In this document: positions 35,007 to 49,400 of the stretch, in pieces
Position numbering within the stretch: position 1 is the stretch's first letter
How the letters are laid out: each line of letters starts with the position of its first letter
NCBI GenBank assembly: GCA_914767715.1
Contig: OU612069.1
Location: 11,713,387 to 11,777,386 of the forward strand
Reading direction: 5' to 3'
DNA length: 64,000 bases
From: Membranipora membranacea
Taxonomy: Eukaryota > Bryozoa > Gymnolaemata > Cheilostomatida > Membraniporidae
Notes under the pieces: model-generated
What the model was told of the DNA's origin: nothing
Databases searched by the model: none
Seen by the model: the letters and a program-made list of their open reading frames with translations, nothing else
Program-made: the position numbers and the translations under genes

Positions 35007-37980
35007 CACTACAGACCTGTACTGAATATAATTTTGGCAGTGTTATTCATTATCAATTTACATGGCCCAAAAGGTTCCGCTGCCAAACCTAACATCTAGT
35101 TCTTAAAACTACCAAAAGAATTGACCAATATATAGCCTGGCAGCTAGTCCTGCAGATGTTATGCTATAGGCCTATGTTTTTACCGAACGAATTCATAGCA
35201 CCTCTGGTCAGAATTTACGTATAATGTTGGAAATATCTATGTGCCATTGCTTTGACGCCTCTTAGAGCGTTATGCCAACCATCAAATTAATAGTATAGCT
35301 ATAACATATTGCAGCAGTCCCTCTGTCATTAGCAGAACAATACAAACATATTTTTTTCTGCAAGTGTCCGTCCCACTTGGTCTATAGCAGCGGGACTTGA
35401 ATTCAGTCTATATTCTATTAAAGCCTGATTGAGCTGCCAAAATTCAGCACAAACAAAACAAAGGACTCGTTTTGAAAGGTTATATTCAGCGCTGATTTGA
35501 ACTTTGACTCAATTAAGAATCTCAAATACTTGAAGAGGTAAAAATAGCCTAGCTTGCGTCATATTATGTTTTGTTTAAAAACAAATAGCATAACCAGTGA
35601 CAATTTAATGTACATAAGGTTTTATATTGAAATAAGAGCTCAGGTACGATTTATACTTTGAATCTGCTCAATGAAGGATTGAAATATTACGTGACTGATT
35701 TCCCTCTCACAATCCTCATGCATCGTTCCCAACTTTCACCTGTTGGCTCTCAGTGTCCCAGGATAAAGAGTACCTACCCCGGGCGATTTTTAAGTCTAGA
35801 TTTGACTGCTCATATATAGGAGAAACATTATCAACCATATCAGTATTGGAAAAATACAATAATGACGCCATACTGTCGTACAAACAGCCAATGATGACAT
35901 AATTAATACTTTATTGAAAAGTTTGAGGCCCTCAGACCTTGTTGGTCACTGCAGAACATTACTAACAGAATAAATTTGATCACACCTAGTTATTAACAAG
36001 AGAAATGGTTGATTTTGCTATTCGATAGTATTTGGTTAATAAAATAGAATTAGCTGATAAAAATGGCTAGCATCACCCTACAGGGAAATAATCGATACAC
36101 TTTGTCGAAGCCCTGAAGCGACAACAAGTTCCTGCTCTCAACTACTGAAAACTAAGTTCAATGTACAGTAAACTAGGATATTTATGTATGTTTTCTTTGT
36201 GAATGCCCCAGTTAACAAGCTGAATGTTAATATAAGATTTCAGTCTACTAACAAATGATGCCTGATTGGGCAGATAAATTAATTGCACCTATTGAAGATA
36301 AGGTTTATATTTTGATTAATTTGTAGCCCTGATTCAGACTGTGATTGTTAAACATGAATATTTAAAACTGCCTAAAATCTGAAATAATTGAATTATGGCA
36401 GATTTCGAAAGAATAATATTATCAATCATGACATCACATAAAGGCACCATACTAAATAAAGAGCCAAATTTTGTTCGTGAATTTGAGCTCTTTCAAACTA
36501 CACATAGGATATTTTACGCAGGGTCGTAGCTTAGAAATAATGGATAGGGGGGCAACAATCCATTATGGTGTGAAGTAACACCAGGTTGGGTATTGCAAGC
36601 TCCTCCTGAGCCCCTAGTCCCCAGCCCTCAAAATGTCTCTATGATATAAACAGCAAAAGATGGAACTCTAAAATGAGCTGATTCTGACTTCAAATACTCA
36701 GTTATAGCATTTTTAGGCCACTCTATTCAGTATCCTAGGGGAGGCAGAGCGTCCCTGCCTCCCCTAGCACTACAAACCAGTACTGAATATAATTATGGCA
36801 GTGTTATTCATTATCAAATTACATGGCCCAAAAGGTTCCGCTGCCAAACCTAACATCTAGTTCTTAAAACTACCAAAAGAATTGACCAATATATAGCCTG
36901 GCAGCTAGTCCTGCAGATGTTATGCTATATGTTTTTACCGTACGAATTCATAGCACCTCTGGTCAAAATTTACGTATAATGTTGGAAATATCTATATACC
37001 ATTGCTTTGACGCCTCTTAGAGCTTTATGCCAACCATCAAAATAATAGTATAGCTATAACATATTGCAGCAGTCCCTCTGTAATTAGCAGAACAATACAA
37101 ACATTATTTTTTCTGCAAGCGACCGTCCCACTTGGTCTATAGCAGCGGGACTTGAATTCAGTCTATAATTTATTAAAGCATGATTGAGCTCCCAAAATTC
37201 AGCACAAACAAAAGAAAGGACTCGTTTTTGAAAGGTTATATTCAGCGCTGATTTGAACTTTGACTCAATTAAGAATCCCAAATACTTTTAGAGGCAAAAA
37301 TAGCCTCGCTTGCGTCATATTATGTTTTCTTTAAAAACAAATAGCATAACCAGTGACAAATGTACGTAAAGTTTTACAGTGAAATAAGAGACCAAGTTCG
37401 ATCTATACTTTGAATCTGCTCAATGAAGGATTGAAATATTACGTGACTGATTTCACTCTCACAAGCCTCATTCAATGTCCCCAACTTGCACTTGTTGGCT
37501 CTCACGGCCCCAGGTTATAGATTACCCAGCGTAAATTTGACTCCTATATAGGAGAAACATTATCAACCATATCAGTGTTGGAAAAATACAATAATGACCT
37601 CTCACTGTCGTACAAACAGCCAAAGATGACATATTAATACTGCATTGACTAGTCTGAGCCCCTTAGACTTTTTCACCCTGCCCGAGGCCCTCCCCCCAAC
37701 CGGTGGACTAGTGGTTTTTATCATACCAAGCTTGAGATCTTAAATAGACATTTGCATGGATGTGAGTTTGACACATTTTGCACCTTGCTTGATAAAAAGT
37801 GCCTGTCTACCATGTTTGCCGCAAGATGTACATGCTTTTCTGCCTATAAGCAGGTAGTAATTTGGACATGACCTATTGCCACCTTGTTGGTCAATGCAGA
37901 AGTGTATAAACGTTATCAATTTGATCAGGAATAATTGTTCACAAGGGAGAGGGGCAATTTTTGATTTTGATAGTATTTGG

Positions 37981-38267
37981 CATTGAATTCCATATCTGGA
38001 ATAGCATCATTAGCTTTCTTTTGCAAAACAAAGGGCTTGCAAAAATAGCCAGTCCCTAGTAGCAATCTTGAAATGCCCTAATCATCGACACTGTAGGGGT
38101 ATAATTACTGTTTGCAATTTTGTAAACAAGACAATTTCTCAGGCTAATTATTCATGCTACTAGGGACAGCCAATCAGATAACAGTCAGATGGGTCCCTGT
38201 GTTTAGTGTCCTAACCGTATATTGCTATGATACTATTTCCATTCTAAGAGAAGAATCTAATTCAGTG
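37981..38267. mobile_element. hAT-like MITE with 8-bp target-site duplication
   Basis: The 287-bp insertion is flanked by GTATTTGG at 37,973-37,980 and 38,268-38,275. Copy 1 has the empty site, with a single GTATTTGG at 4,198-4,205. The termini CATTGAATT and (reverse complement of the other end) CACTGAATT are inverted repeats. A second pair follows inside (GGAATAGCATCATTAGC against GGAAATAGTATCATAGC), and a further inner pair is GTCCCTAGTAGCA and its complement. An 8-bp duplication and CA..TG ends fit the hAT superfamily. No ORF is present. Confidence 0.88.
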
Positions 38268-41200
38268 GTATTTGGTTAATAAATAGAAAGTTAGCTGATA
38301 TAAATTGCTAGAAGCAACATACAAGGAAATAATCGTAGCACATTAATGAAGCACTGCAGCGGCACAAAGTTCCTGCTTTCAACTACCTGAAAGCTATGTT
38401 AGTTTCAAGTTAAGTAAGACCAATAATGTATGTTTGCTCTGCTACTGTCCCAGTCAAAAGCTTAATGTGAATAAAATGATGCCTGATCTGGCAGACAATT
38501 TAATTGCACCTACTAAACAAAAGGATTATATTTTGATAAATTTGTAGCCCTGATTCAGACTGTGACTATTAAACATAAATTCTTAAGGCTGCCTAAAAAC
38601 ATAAATAAGTGAACTATGACCTTAATCTTACCTGGCAGATTTTGAAAGAATAATATTATCAATAAAGGCACCATACTAAATTAAAGAGCCAAATTTTGTT
38701 CTCAAATTGGAACTCTTTCAAACTACACATAAGATATTTTACACAGGGCCATAGCTTAGAAATAATGGATAGGGGAGGCAACAATCCTTTAGGGTGTGAA
38801 GTAACACCAGGTTGGGTACTGCAAGCTCCTCCTGAGCCCCTAGTCCCCGGCCTCTAAAGTGTTTCAATAATGTAAACAGCAAATTAAAGTCCTAAATGAG
38901 CTGATTTTGACTTAAAAAACTCAATTATAGCATTTTCAGGGCTTAGGCCACTCTATTCAGTATTCTTGGGGAGGCATAGCGTCCCTACCTTCCCTAGAAC
39001 TGCAGGCCTGTACTGAATATAATTTCGGCAGTGTTATCCATCAGTCCGTTGCAAAACCTGACACCTATCTCTAAAGACTGCAGCCGAAAGAATCGAGCTG
39101 GTCCTGCAGTTGCTATGCAATTCTTTAATTTACACCGAACGAAATGATGGCACTTCTGGTCAAAAAATGATGTATAGGGTTAGACATTGCTATGTGCCAT
39201 CGCTTTGATGCCTCAAAGAACTTTATGCCAACCATCAAATTAATTGTATAGCTCAAACTTATACAGAATATACAGAACCAAACAATAAGTATATGCTCTG
39301 CAAATGTCCCACTAGGTCTACAGCAGCGGGACTTGACTTCAGTCTATATTATTTTAAAGCCTGAATGAGCGAAAGAAATTCAGCGCAACCAAAGCAAAGA
39401 ATCATTATATTTAAAGGATATATTCAGCGCTGATTTGAACTTTGATTTTTGAACTTGATTATAGTCAGGCACCCTAATACTTTGATGTTTGTTTTTTAAA
39501 AACAATTATATCATAACCAGTGACATTTGATGCAAGGTTTTATACTGTAACACGAGCCCAAGTACGGTCTATTATTGGAACCTGCTCAATGAAGGATTGA
39601 AATATAACACGACTGATCACACTCAAACAAGCGTCATCCAATGTTCCAAACTTGCACTCGTTGGCTCTCAGGGTCCCAGGATATAGAGTACCCAGAACAG
39701 TTGTTAAGTCGAGTAGCCACGCCACATATATAGACAAAACTGGATCAAATATATTACAGTGAGAAAAAACATAAGAATGACACTTTCTGTTGTACAACCA
39801 GTCCAACATGATTTATCTTACCACTGCCTTGACTAATGGTTTTTGTACCAGACCTGATATCGTGAGGCCTCGAGGCTTGCTGGGGGGCTTTTTAGCCTCC
39901 AGCTGGCCCCATGTGGTAATCCTCTGCCTTCTCTGTGGCCATTTGGGTGGATGTATGTCAGACATAATCTGGACCTTGCCTCGCATAAATTTGCCTGCCT
40001 ATCAGGTTTGAGACAAATTGAAGGTAAGCTTTCCTGCCTGTAAAGTAATTTTGGTGCCACCCACCGTCACCTTGTTGGTCATCGCAGAATTTTACAAAGA
40101 TCATCAGCTAGATTGGACATGGTTATTCACAAGGGAAAGGGTGTATTTTGCTATCTGATAGTATTTGAGTAAAAAATAAACAGCAAGCTGATATAAATGG
40201 CTAGCAGAACCCTATAGGGGAATAATCGATACACATTGTCGAGGCCCTGAAGCGGCACCAAGTTCCTGCTCTCAACTACTGAAATTAAGTTCAATATGGG
40301 GTATTTATGTATGTTTTCTTTCTGACAGCCCCAGTTGAAAAACAAATGGGAATGTAAGATTTCAGTCTACTAACAAATGATGCCTGATTGGGCAGACAAA
40401 TTAACTCCACCTACTGAACAAAAGGTTTATATTTTGATAAATTTGTAGCGCTGATTCAGACTGTGGTTGTTCAACACGATTATTTCAGGCTGCCTATACA
40501 CATAAATGAGTGAATCAATCACACATACCAGACTTTGAATAAATAATATCATCAATCTTGACATAACATAAAGGTCCCCCCCCCCCGCACTAAATAAAGA
40601 GCCAAAGTTTGCTCTGAAATGGGCACCCTTTTAACCACAGGTAAAATATTTTACTGAATATAATTTCGGCAGTTTTATTCATCATTCACATACATGTAGG
40701 AAGGGATCCCTAACTAAACTAACTTCTAACTTTGGGCAGCCGAAAGAAAGAATTGCGCAATATATAGTCTGGCAGCGAATCCTGCAGCTGTTATGCAATA
40801 ATTTAACACCGAACAAATTCATAGCACTTCTGGTCAAAAAATATGTTTAGTGTTAGAAATTGTTCCCCCTGCTTATCTGTGAGGTGTTTTACAGCTAGTT
40901 CTGCGCACCCCAAATAAGCTACCACTTCTACAACCTTGACAACTGCAAAGGCTAATTTATGAAGTAATCTAATGTTGTACCAATGTCTCCCGACAATGAA
41001 GATGTATTTATTTTTAATATTGTAAATTTAATGTTTCACGATGTCCCTTGTTAGGTGTAAGGCACTACAGACTATTGTTGTTAGGTTAGCGCCCTAATCA
41101 CAAACATTTTGGTCTTATTAATCATACCATGTGTTGAACACTAAGAGAACAAACACCTACCTATGATAAACTTAGGCTATAGTGTGGAGTGTCTCAGCGG

Positions 41201-42051
41201 CCCAAAAAAAAACAATAAAAAAGAAGCTTCTGAGATAAGGCTATCCTCATGCGGAAGGGTACAAAGTCAAGAGTAACTTGGTGTGTACGATTCTCATCAC
41301 CCTGTTAGAGCATAGCTAAGGTACATAACCACAGTCATGCATCGATATTAAGGGGTGCTGTATCCGACCGAATAAAAACTATATTGTCCTCAAGCTTCAG
41401 CAAATAAAAGGGCTGACTGTGAAAATACCCTATACAATATTTGGCAGCAGGACTGGATTTCAGTCTAAATTCTATTGAAGTTGACTAATGATTGATATTA
41501 CCAAAACAAAAGACTTATATCGTGTTTGATATGCAGTGCTGCTATATACTTTGATTATGAGACTGCCTAATACACAACAAGAGAATTGTGACATTGAATG
41601 AATTTCCAGCGATTCAAAGTTGTACTAAGAATTAGCGACAGCGTTACAAATAGACTGGTGACAAAAATCAAGAGCCGTGGAACGATCTGAAATAGGCACA
41701 TGTTCAAAAACATGATTCAGAGTAGCAATTGAAAGAGGCCCCTATCCACAAAACATGTTACTAGCTCCAGTCAGAGAGGTGTTGATACTGATAAGTATAG
41801 ATGGATAAGAATGTATTCAAAGCAATCTATCTAATCCGGGCACCCGCTTGGAGTGGAATGAAAAGTATAATGCTACAGAAAAGAAACTCTGCAGATTTTT
41901 AAAAGCCCCAATTCACTAACCTGTGCTGAAAAATTTATTTTGAATCTTTTGTTCACCACTGTGTAACACCAGAACCTCAGGTGTGAATGGCAGTTGGAAA
42001 GTGGAGCCACTGATAGTAGGATTGCACCTCAAACGGAAGTAGTCAGTCTGT

Positions 42052-42362
42052 AGCTTTTTCTGATGGGGGTGGGGGGACAAAGCATGTCAACTCTTGCGAG
42101 CTAGCTATCGAGAAAAGGATTTCCCCTCCGGAAATCGTAGAAAACCCTATTAAAAGTTGGAATAAATTGGATCAGAAAATTTAAATCCCAATATGTATGA
42201 GATATAACGGTTGTCCTCCAAGGAAGACAGCTATCCTTTTCCTATACAAATTGATAAATGTTATCAGGGAGTTATCTATGCAATTTGAAGAGAGGACAAT
42301 CCTATGTCGATAGCTAGCTCGCAAGAGTTGACAAGCTCTGTCCCCTTCCACTGAAAAAAGCT
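42052..42362. mobile_element. Non-autonomous TIR element (MITE-like), copy 2
   Basis: This is the duplicate of 8,016-8,327, with the same arms and a shorter G tract (gggggtgggggg). It was present before the duplication. Confidence 0.8.
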
Positions 42363-42495
42363 TGTCAAGACAGGCTTAACCGGAACGTAGTTACAACACC
42401 TTCTCTTTGAAGAATTTCCTGTGTGCATTAATTCAATTCTTCAATGAACTTGTAGTGTATCGTTGGTTAAAATGTTGGCTAAAATCCCAATGGTT

Positions 42496-42705
42496 AGTCA
42501 CTCACCACATCGTGGCGGCGAAATAGTGTGCCTTAAGGGCGAGGTTGCAATGTCTGCGCCCATTTGCTCTCAGTTTGTAGGCAGGTCGGAGCACACCTGG
42601 GGGTTCAACAACTCCCAGTAGTCAGTGAACTGCAGTTGGATTCGAGCCCACGACCTTCAACACTTGGGTGCTGAAGTCCGGCGCTCTAACCACTGAGCCA
42701 CCACC
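42496..42705 (-). mobile_element. tRNA-derived SINE, copy 2
   Basis: This is the duplicate of 8,461-8,670. The A and B boxes are kept on the minus strand and only a few substitutions are seen (for example near 42,637 and 42,667). Confidence 0.7.
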
Positions 42706-42975
42706 TATCATTAATAGAAAATCGTGTAAATTCGACATTGAGCTTAGAATTCTACATGTGAGCATTGTGGTACATGGAGAGCCAAGTACTGATATCATTG
42801 GATTGAGGCCGTAGGGCTGCAGGCCTGCTGAGAGCTTGGACTAGTATATTGGACCGTTTTGAAGTATGATACACATTGCAGTACCCTACAATGAACCTAT
42901 TTACCGCTGGGCGTTGCTGGGTGAATACTAACAGCGATAACAACAATAAAAAACAAAGCGAAATCTGTTGACACA

Positions 42976-42981
42976 TTTATT
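42976..42981 (-). terminator. Candidate polyadenylation signal, SLC6 copy 2
   Basis: AATAAA on the minus strand, 479 bases past the stop, at the same distance as in copy 1. Confidence 0.4.
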
Positions 42982-43459
42982 TACAAATATAATACAAAAC
43001 CCACATAAAACTATTACAACAGTGTTCTTGCTCTTTAGCAAAGTGATAGATGCCAGCTATGACTAGGCTGAACATCATAGAAATATAAGGTGACCGTAAG
43101 TCACACGCCGGGACACCTGATGGACATGATACAAAAGTTAACAAATTCGAGCTGATCTTGGCCTTCTCACAAACTGTTGATGGTCCGTATGACTAAAACA
43201 TTACAACAAAAATTATATGAAAGGATCGCTAATCTGGATCGAAATTTTGAATTAATGTCGCTAAAAATAAACAAGCTATTATAACTTTAGCAGTGTTTTC
43301 CTGATTCGGTGTGTAAATTCCATACATAAAAGTAAAAAGAGATAAAACAACTTTCTGCCTATTCAAAATGTTTGAACATTGACTGGCAACACCGTTTCAT
43401 ATCGTGTTAATATGTATATCAGAATAAATTTACCAGGTTGATAGTATATAAAGATAGAT

Positions 43460-46400
43460 CTAGACAGGTTGAAGTGTGGCAGTCTCCATTTCTACAGCTT
43501 CAGAGTAATCAGGCAGACGAGGACCTCCAGCTGAGAAGGCCACAGCAGGTGCTCCTTCAGGTGCTACAAACATAAGAAAGAAAGAAAGTAAGAAATTTTC
43601 AAATCTGACTCACTTCGGCATTTAAATTCAAGACACACCGAGCGGTTGTGGCATCAGCCGCTTACGCAACTTCACCAATGTTAGCATAACGATTGATCAG
43701 CGGGTGTGATCTCAGAGTGCAGCGAGGTGTTCTGAGGTTGAATTGTCAGCCTCAGGCGATCTCATTAAGATTGATGTTTATGTTAAAACAGATCGAAGTC
43801 AAGCTGCAATTGCAACTGATGTCTGTGTGGCAAAACCTCAATGCTGTAGGAGCGGTTCAAAAGTGTTGCAAATAGTATTAAATGCTCCCACACTGTAATG
43901 CACCAAAACTTAGCATCAATATTTAGATCGAACCTCCCACTGCTTTGGTAAAAAAAATCTGATACATAACTCTGTTTTCATATACGTACCTTTATAGTTA
44001 TGAATTGATCCATCATATCTGGCGAGCAGATCACTGGGTAGGAAGGTATTCTCCATGGTGGCGTCTGGGTTGATATCTCTCCTGTCGTCCTGAGGTCTCA
44101 TCTGATGTGGCAGCAGCTTAGGTCTAATCAGATCCCTCAGATTCTAAGTAACAAACAATAAAAGGTAGTTACATACAACTTCAGTTTGAACAAGTGATTT
44201 TATATTGAAACTTGTCCAATTGGTAGATCAATCCTCAATCTGGACTTATATTGGTTGTAAGTTACGCCTAGACTGTGTCAGGATAGCTGGTAGTAGCATT
44301 TCATTATCAACCAGGGGAGAGTGATGGAAAATGAAATGCTACTACCAGCTTTCCCGACGCAGTTTAAGCGCTTAAACTAACCATTATCTATAGATTTACT
44401 ATTGTAATGCTTTGTTTGGAACCATTTAACACTCAAACTAGGTCATGTGACAGACATGTGACACTTTGTACTTAGATACATACCAGATCTCCAGGTCTGA
44501 AGACGACTACTCTCAATACAAGGTAGATAGCATATATCGGTACCCATATTATACTGATGCAGGCTAGCAACCAGCCTACAGATATAGCCCAGCTAGGAAA
44601 GTGGTACATTTGATGAGCTGAAAACTTTATCGTCAACTGACTAAAACAGAGAAAAAGAGAAGATTGAAATAAATAAGTGTCACATAACCTATCAGGTGAA
44701 GGCCTCAAGGGCACCTGTTACAAACCACACTAGGCTATAGACAAAATTTAATGGCTTAGAAATATACACGTAAGGAAGAGTGATGACATGTGTTCAAGGT
44801 GCACTATCGTCCTGTGAATTCTTATTAAGAGTTGTCCTCTCAAAAAAAGCGAAGGAAAAACTCCGGCTATGCTATCAATCTTAAAGCTAGCTATAACGAG
44901 CCAGACACCATTGAATTTGGAACTTTGATGCAGCTGAATAGTTTATAATCTTACCTGTAGCTTATGCAGTTCATCACAAATATTATCATGACAGTAAGAG
45001 GAGTAACCACCAGATATGCCCATTTCATCATAAAATTCAACCATTCAATCCTGAATCCGTACATCATCTCCAGATTGTCTATGAATCTGTCAACACCTGT
45101 TGAGAAATAAGATAATTCCCTCAATAAAATATTGCTGGTAAAATCTAAAAGCCAAACGATCGGATAGTTGAAAAGGTCACATGAGATTGGGGGAAGGTAG
45201 TTTAAGTGCCCTAACTTTGCCAGGGATGCTAAACATCAACATCCCATCCCTATCCCTTGTGCCAACATTGGCAATCCAGGTAGAGTTTGGTCTCTTAAAC
45301 TAAGAGGGGACAATAATAAGACAAGAATGAAAATATTATATGCCGATGAAAAAGCTTACATATACTCTAGTAATAGATTCAATCTCATTCAGTGAGTGGG
45401 AGGAACAGCAAATAAGATTTAATTTGATTAGCGACTGATTCACTATGTTCTCATGTTGCAATTTCGGGAGTTATTGATCCATGGGAATAGCACTTAAATC
45501 TACTTCCTCTTGTACCGAATTACATTTTTGATATCGCATTGAATCAGAAATATTCCAATTGGCCGGTGTGGCTAAATGGTTAGCACGCTTGCACAAATAA
45601 CCTTCAAAGGGTTTGATGCGGGAGACCCGGGTTCAAGTCCCGGCTTTTTTTCTATCATGGAAATCATTAGCATTCATAATTTATTATCGGAGTGGACCAC
45701 TCATTAAAGGCATGGGACCATAGTGATTGTTGATTTGTAGTCTAAGAAGATGTTCTGTGCAGGTTTGTCACAATGTGTTTGGGCTAGATTTTCCTCTAGT
45801 GTTCTCTTTCGGATATGTGCCTTTAGATCAGATCCACTGATTTGATCTTTATTAGGCCTTGAAATTTAATTTTTTATTCAGCGCTAGGAGGTTGCTGAAA
45901 CTGTCTTTCTTTAAGGCTAACTAGGACTGATTGTGAGTTTGCTAGTTTATGAAGATGGACTGTTGGGGCTTGTCACAATCTGTTCAGACTCCCGGGTCTA
46001 GTTTTCCTCAAGATCAGATCCAGAATCAGGCTTTAAAAGTAAGATTTTTACAATGATACGGGTTTGCCGAAAATTTCGTTCTACAAAGACTAACCAGGTC
46101 CTGTCATCTTTGATCTGACAAAATCTCCAGCTAAAATTAATTTGTGGTTGGCCAGTGAAATCTATACGTACCGTAAACCCAACCAACAGCAATGCACTCA
46201 AAGAACGCCACCAGGAGAATAATTCTACTGCCTGAGTAGAAGTCAAATATCTGGAACACATACATTCCTCCCTATAAAATAATGGAATGACATGATAAGT
46301 TTGATCACCCTGTCTCAGTACTCAACTTTGTGATTATGCAACTAAGGTGTGGTGACCGACCTGGCTACTAAGAGTAAAGTACGGCAGTCACTTCTTCCCA

Positions 46401-49400
46401 TTAGGGAGATCAGCACACCTCGCCATCATCAATTAGCAGCTTGTGTATGGATCATTTATGTTACAAATAACTCTTATCCTAGCGAATGAATGCATGAGTA
46501 AAGATGCAAACATGACCACCAAAGCTCTGAATTAGAAGAACTGAACTGATGATAGTTTCAGATACATGGCAACAATGAGAGCATGGTAATAACGACAACT
46601 GTTTTTCTTGCTCCAAAACTTTCTAATTATATATTTTAGTATATGTTTCTCAGAATTTCTACTGAGAATGATATCTGACCACCGGTATGTCACATTAGCA
46701 TACTGTTGATTGAAACATGTTGATATGTCACTAGATTGATTAAAAGTTTGGGGAATATGCAAAATTCATATATCAACGGAAGGACCAAAGCACAACATTT
46801 CGATTCAGCAAGGTTGCCAAAGATTAAAAAAATGTTGGTCAGAAAACATTTGATTATTTTGATGATGATTAGCAATCAGAGTCAACTCAGAATCCTGATC
46901 CATAATTCATGGCTACACTTTGCTTCAAAAGCTTGAATTAATTGACAGCTAACCTAAAACAAATTGTGCCGTTTCGCAAGTCATTGGCATCCTTAAAATT
47001 GAAGGAATCATATTTTCATCTACTCCATACAAACACCAATTGCATATCATTGACCAGCAGAATTCCTGTCTAATTCATGGAATTTGAATGGCGCTATAGC
47101 TTTAGAGTTGTTGACACGTCAACCAAGGTTTTGTGTCTCACCGCTTTAACATCTGAAAACACCCCGTGGTGAATACAGATAGCCCCATGGTAAGGGATTG
47201 CAAGAAACAGAGTAAGCTGCGCAGACATTTCCAAATTGAATACCGGTTGATAATGCAACCAACATATTCAATCATAATAGCACTGGCTTTTTTTCCTTTG
47301 TACACTTAAAAGGTACAATTCACATAATTTCCAAACATCTATATTGAACTTGCCACATCGATTTTGAACCCTGGAGTCATATTATGAAATAAAGTGATGG
47401 TACGAAGGGTTCAATGTTCAAGTTTGCGATCTAATGTTCCATCACAAGCATTTCTGACTAACCTGTGTCACCATACACAATCCCATCAGATAGCAGAGGG
47501 CACACATGGCTCCTGTGAAAAACACTCTTCTATTACCCTTCCTCAGAAAGACGGGGAACATGTCCACTATTGTGGCTACCAGTCCTTCCTGGGCTACAAA
47601 CTACAAAACAAAAGATTAAGAACAATTGCTCAAATGTGGTAGAAATTGAAAGGTTGAGGGATGTTGGGCACTGCATCATAATATTTGATCAGAAGTGTAC
47701 ACCAGCAATTCATCTAGAGAGGAGGCATAGCGCAAGATAATGAGCCAATGTTTCTTTTTTTAAAGCAGTTTTAAGTAAGATACATCAGCCTGGTAATGAT
47801 GTGCAACCATTGATAATGTTTATAAACAGTATCCTGAGCGCGAATTTAAGCATCTGTTTGGAGTTGCCCTGTCACCATGTCGATGCTGAATCAGAAGAAA
47901 TCTTTATCCTATTAAAAGCAGTTCTCAAGATTAGCCCATACTAAACATCATTGAGGACCATCATTTATACTCACCTCACTGTCCAGACCCAGTAGTATCA
48001 CCATTATAAAGAAAAAGACAGACCAGAGAGGAGCTATAGGCATAGCAGCTAATGCTTTGGGGTAGGCGATAAACGCCAGACCAGGACCTGTAAGATATCA
48101 ATATGTTGTCATGAACTGTGGGTCAAATATGTGTCACAAGCAGCACATTCGTAGAAGAAAACTTATAAAACAAGGGTGGCCAAGTATATTAGATACATTC
48201 TATTATGGTGTGCCTGATATTGTGAATTTAGTCCAAAGTAGCGGCATAAAATTGTCTGCACAAATCAGTAGACAATATCAAATATTATATTTGTGTGATA
48301 GTCTGATGGCATCCTATGCGAAATGTGGCTAGAAATGCATCTTCATTTACAAAAATGGGTGGATAGAGGTTAACAGTTGTTTCTTGTAGAGTTTTACATG
48401 CCGATGGGAATGGTAAAATGACCCAAAAATGTTGATATGGTTTCAAAACATCCTAAATCAGAAAGAGCAGACCAGAATTAGTGGATTTACATTTTGATCA
48501 TAAATAGCCAAGAAACTGCTGAGAACGGTTGAGATTCCCCTCATATCAACAACATATGATGATCATCATCGAGACTAATTTTGTTGCCGTCTGGAAAACT
48601 GGCTTCAGATGTTCTTATAGATCTGATGTTTGAAAACCATATCACTTTTTGACCACTTTCCCTTTTGCCAACGGCGTTTTATGCAATTAGCCGCTTATTG
48701 TGCAACAATACGTAAGTTACAATATTACCATTGCGATCAGTATTAAAAACTTTACCAGAAATAACTGTCAAACCCTATCCACCCAATTTCGTAAATAGAA
48801 GTGAAAGATAGGAGGCTGCCACTGGTCTATGAGTCTCTCAAATCTTCATGATGAATTCTTGAAACTATTTGGGCCTATTTAGGGCGACTGTCAGTTCAAC
48901 TATTCTGAACTCAATTACAAGAGAATAATTCAGCAAGATAACTTAACTACCTAATAAAAATAGTCACGGTATCTTATAGTGTTGCGACAGCATTCATAAC
49001 ATATCAACTCCTCAACTGTCCCGCATTTTTCAAAACAGTGGTTCTCACCTGATTCTGCCACGTCAGCGATGTCAACACCCTGTTCCTCTGCCATGTAACC
49101 CAACACAGCGAATATCACGAATCCAGCCATGAAGCTAGTACCACTGAAACACAAACATAAAACTAGTACCACAGAAACATAAACATAAAACTAGTACCAC
49201 TGAAGTAAAAACATAAAACTATAGTACCACTGAAACACAAACATAAAACTATTACCACTGAAAGACAAACTTAACACTAATGCAACTCAGAAACAGACAT
49301 AAAACTAGTACCACCAGGAAACAAATAACTGCATGGCAGTGGATAATGGCTTGTTTCCGGATGGCATTGCAGGTTAATATTGTTAGAAGTAGTTGAAGTT

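Larger units (their letters stand above)
32058..41463. repeat. Tandem array of satellite-like units (copy 2)
   Basis: Unit starts lie at 32,224, 35,407, 37,162, 39,343 and 41,464, and the tail of a further unit begins near 32,058. Unit order matches copy 1 one to one, so the array existed before the large duplication. Apparent unit lengths are inflated by insertions absent from copy 1: a retroposon (32,702-32,837), a reverse transcriptase fragment (33,204-34,491) and a MITE (37,981-38,267). Without these the units are again about 1.7-2.1 kb. Confidence 0.88.

Noticed and set aside
48111-48332. Plus-strand ORF in SLC6 intron 9 of copy 2
   Set aside because: The copy 1 counterpart (14,041-14,280) has small indels that break the frame and there is no known domain.
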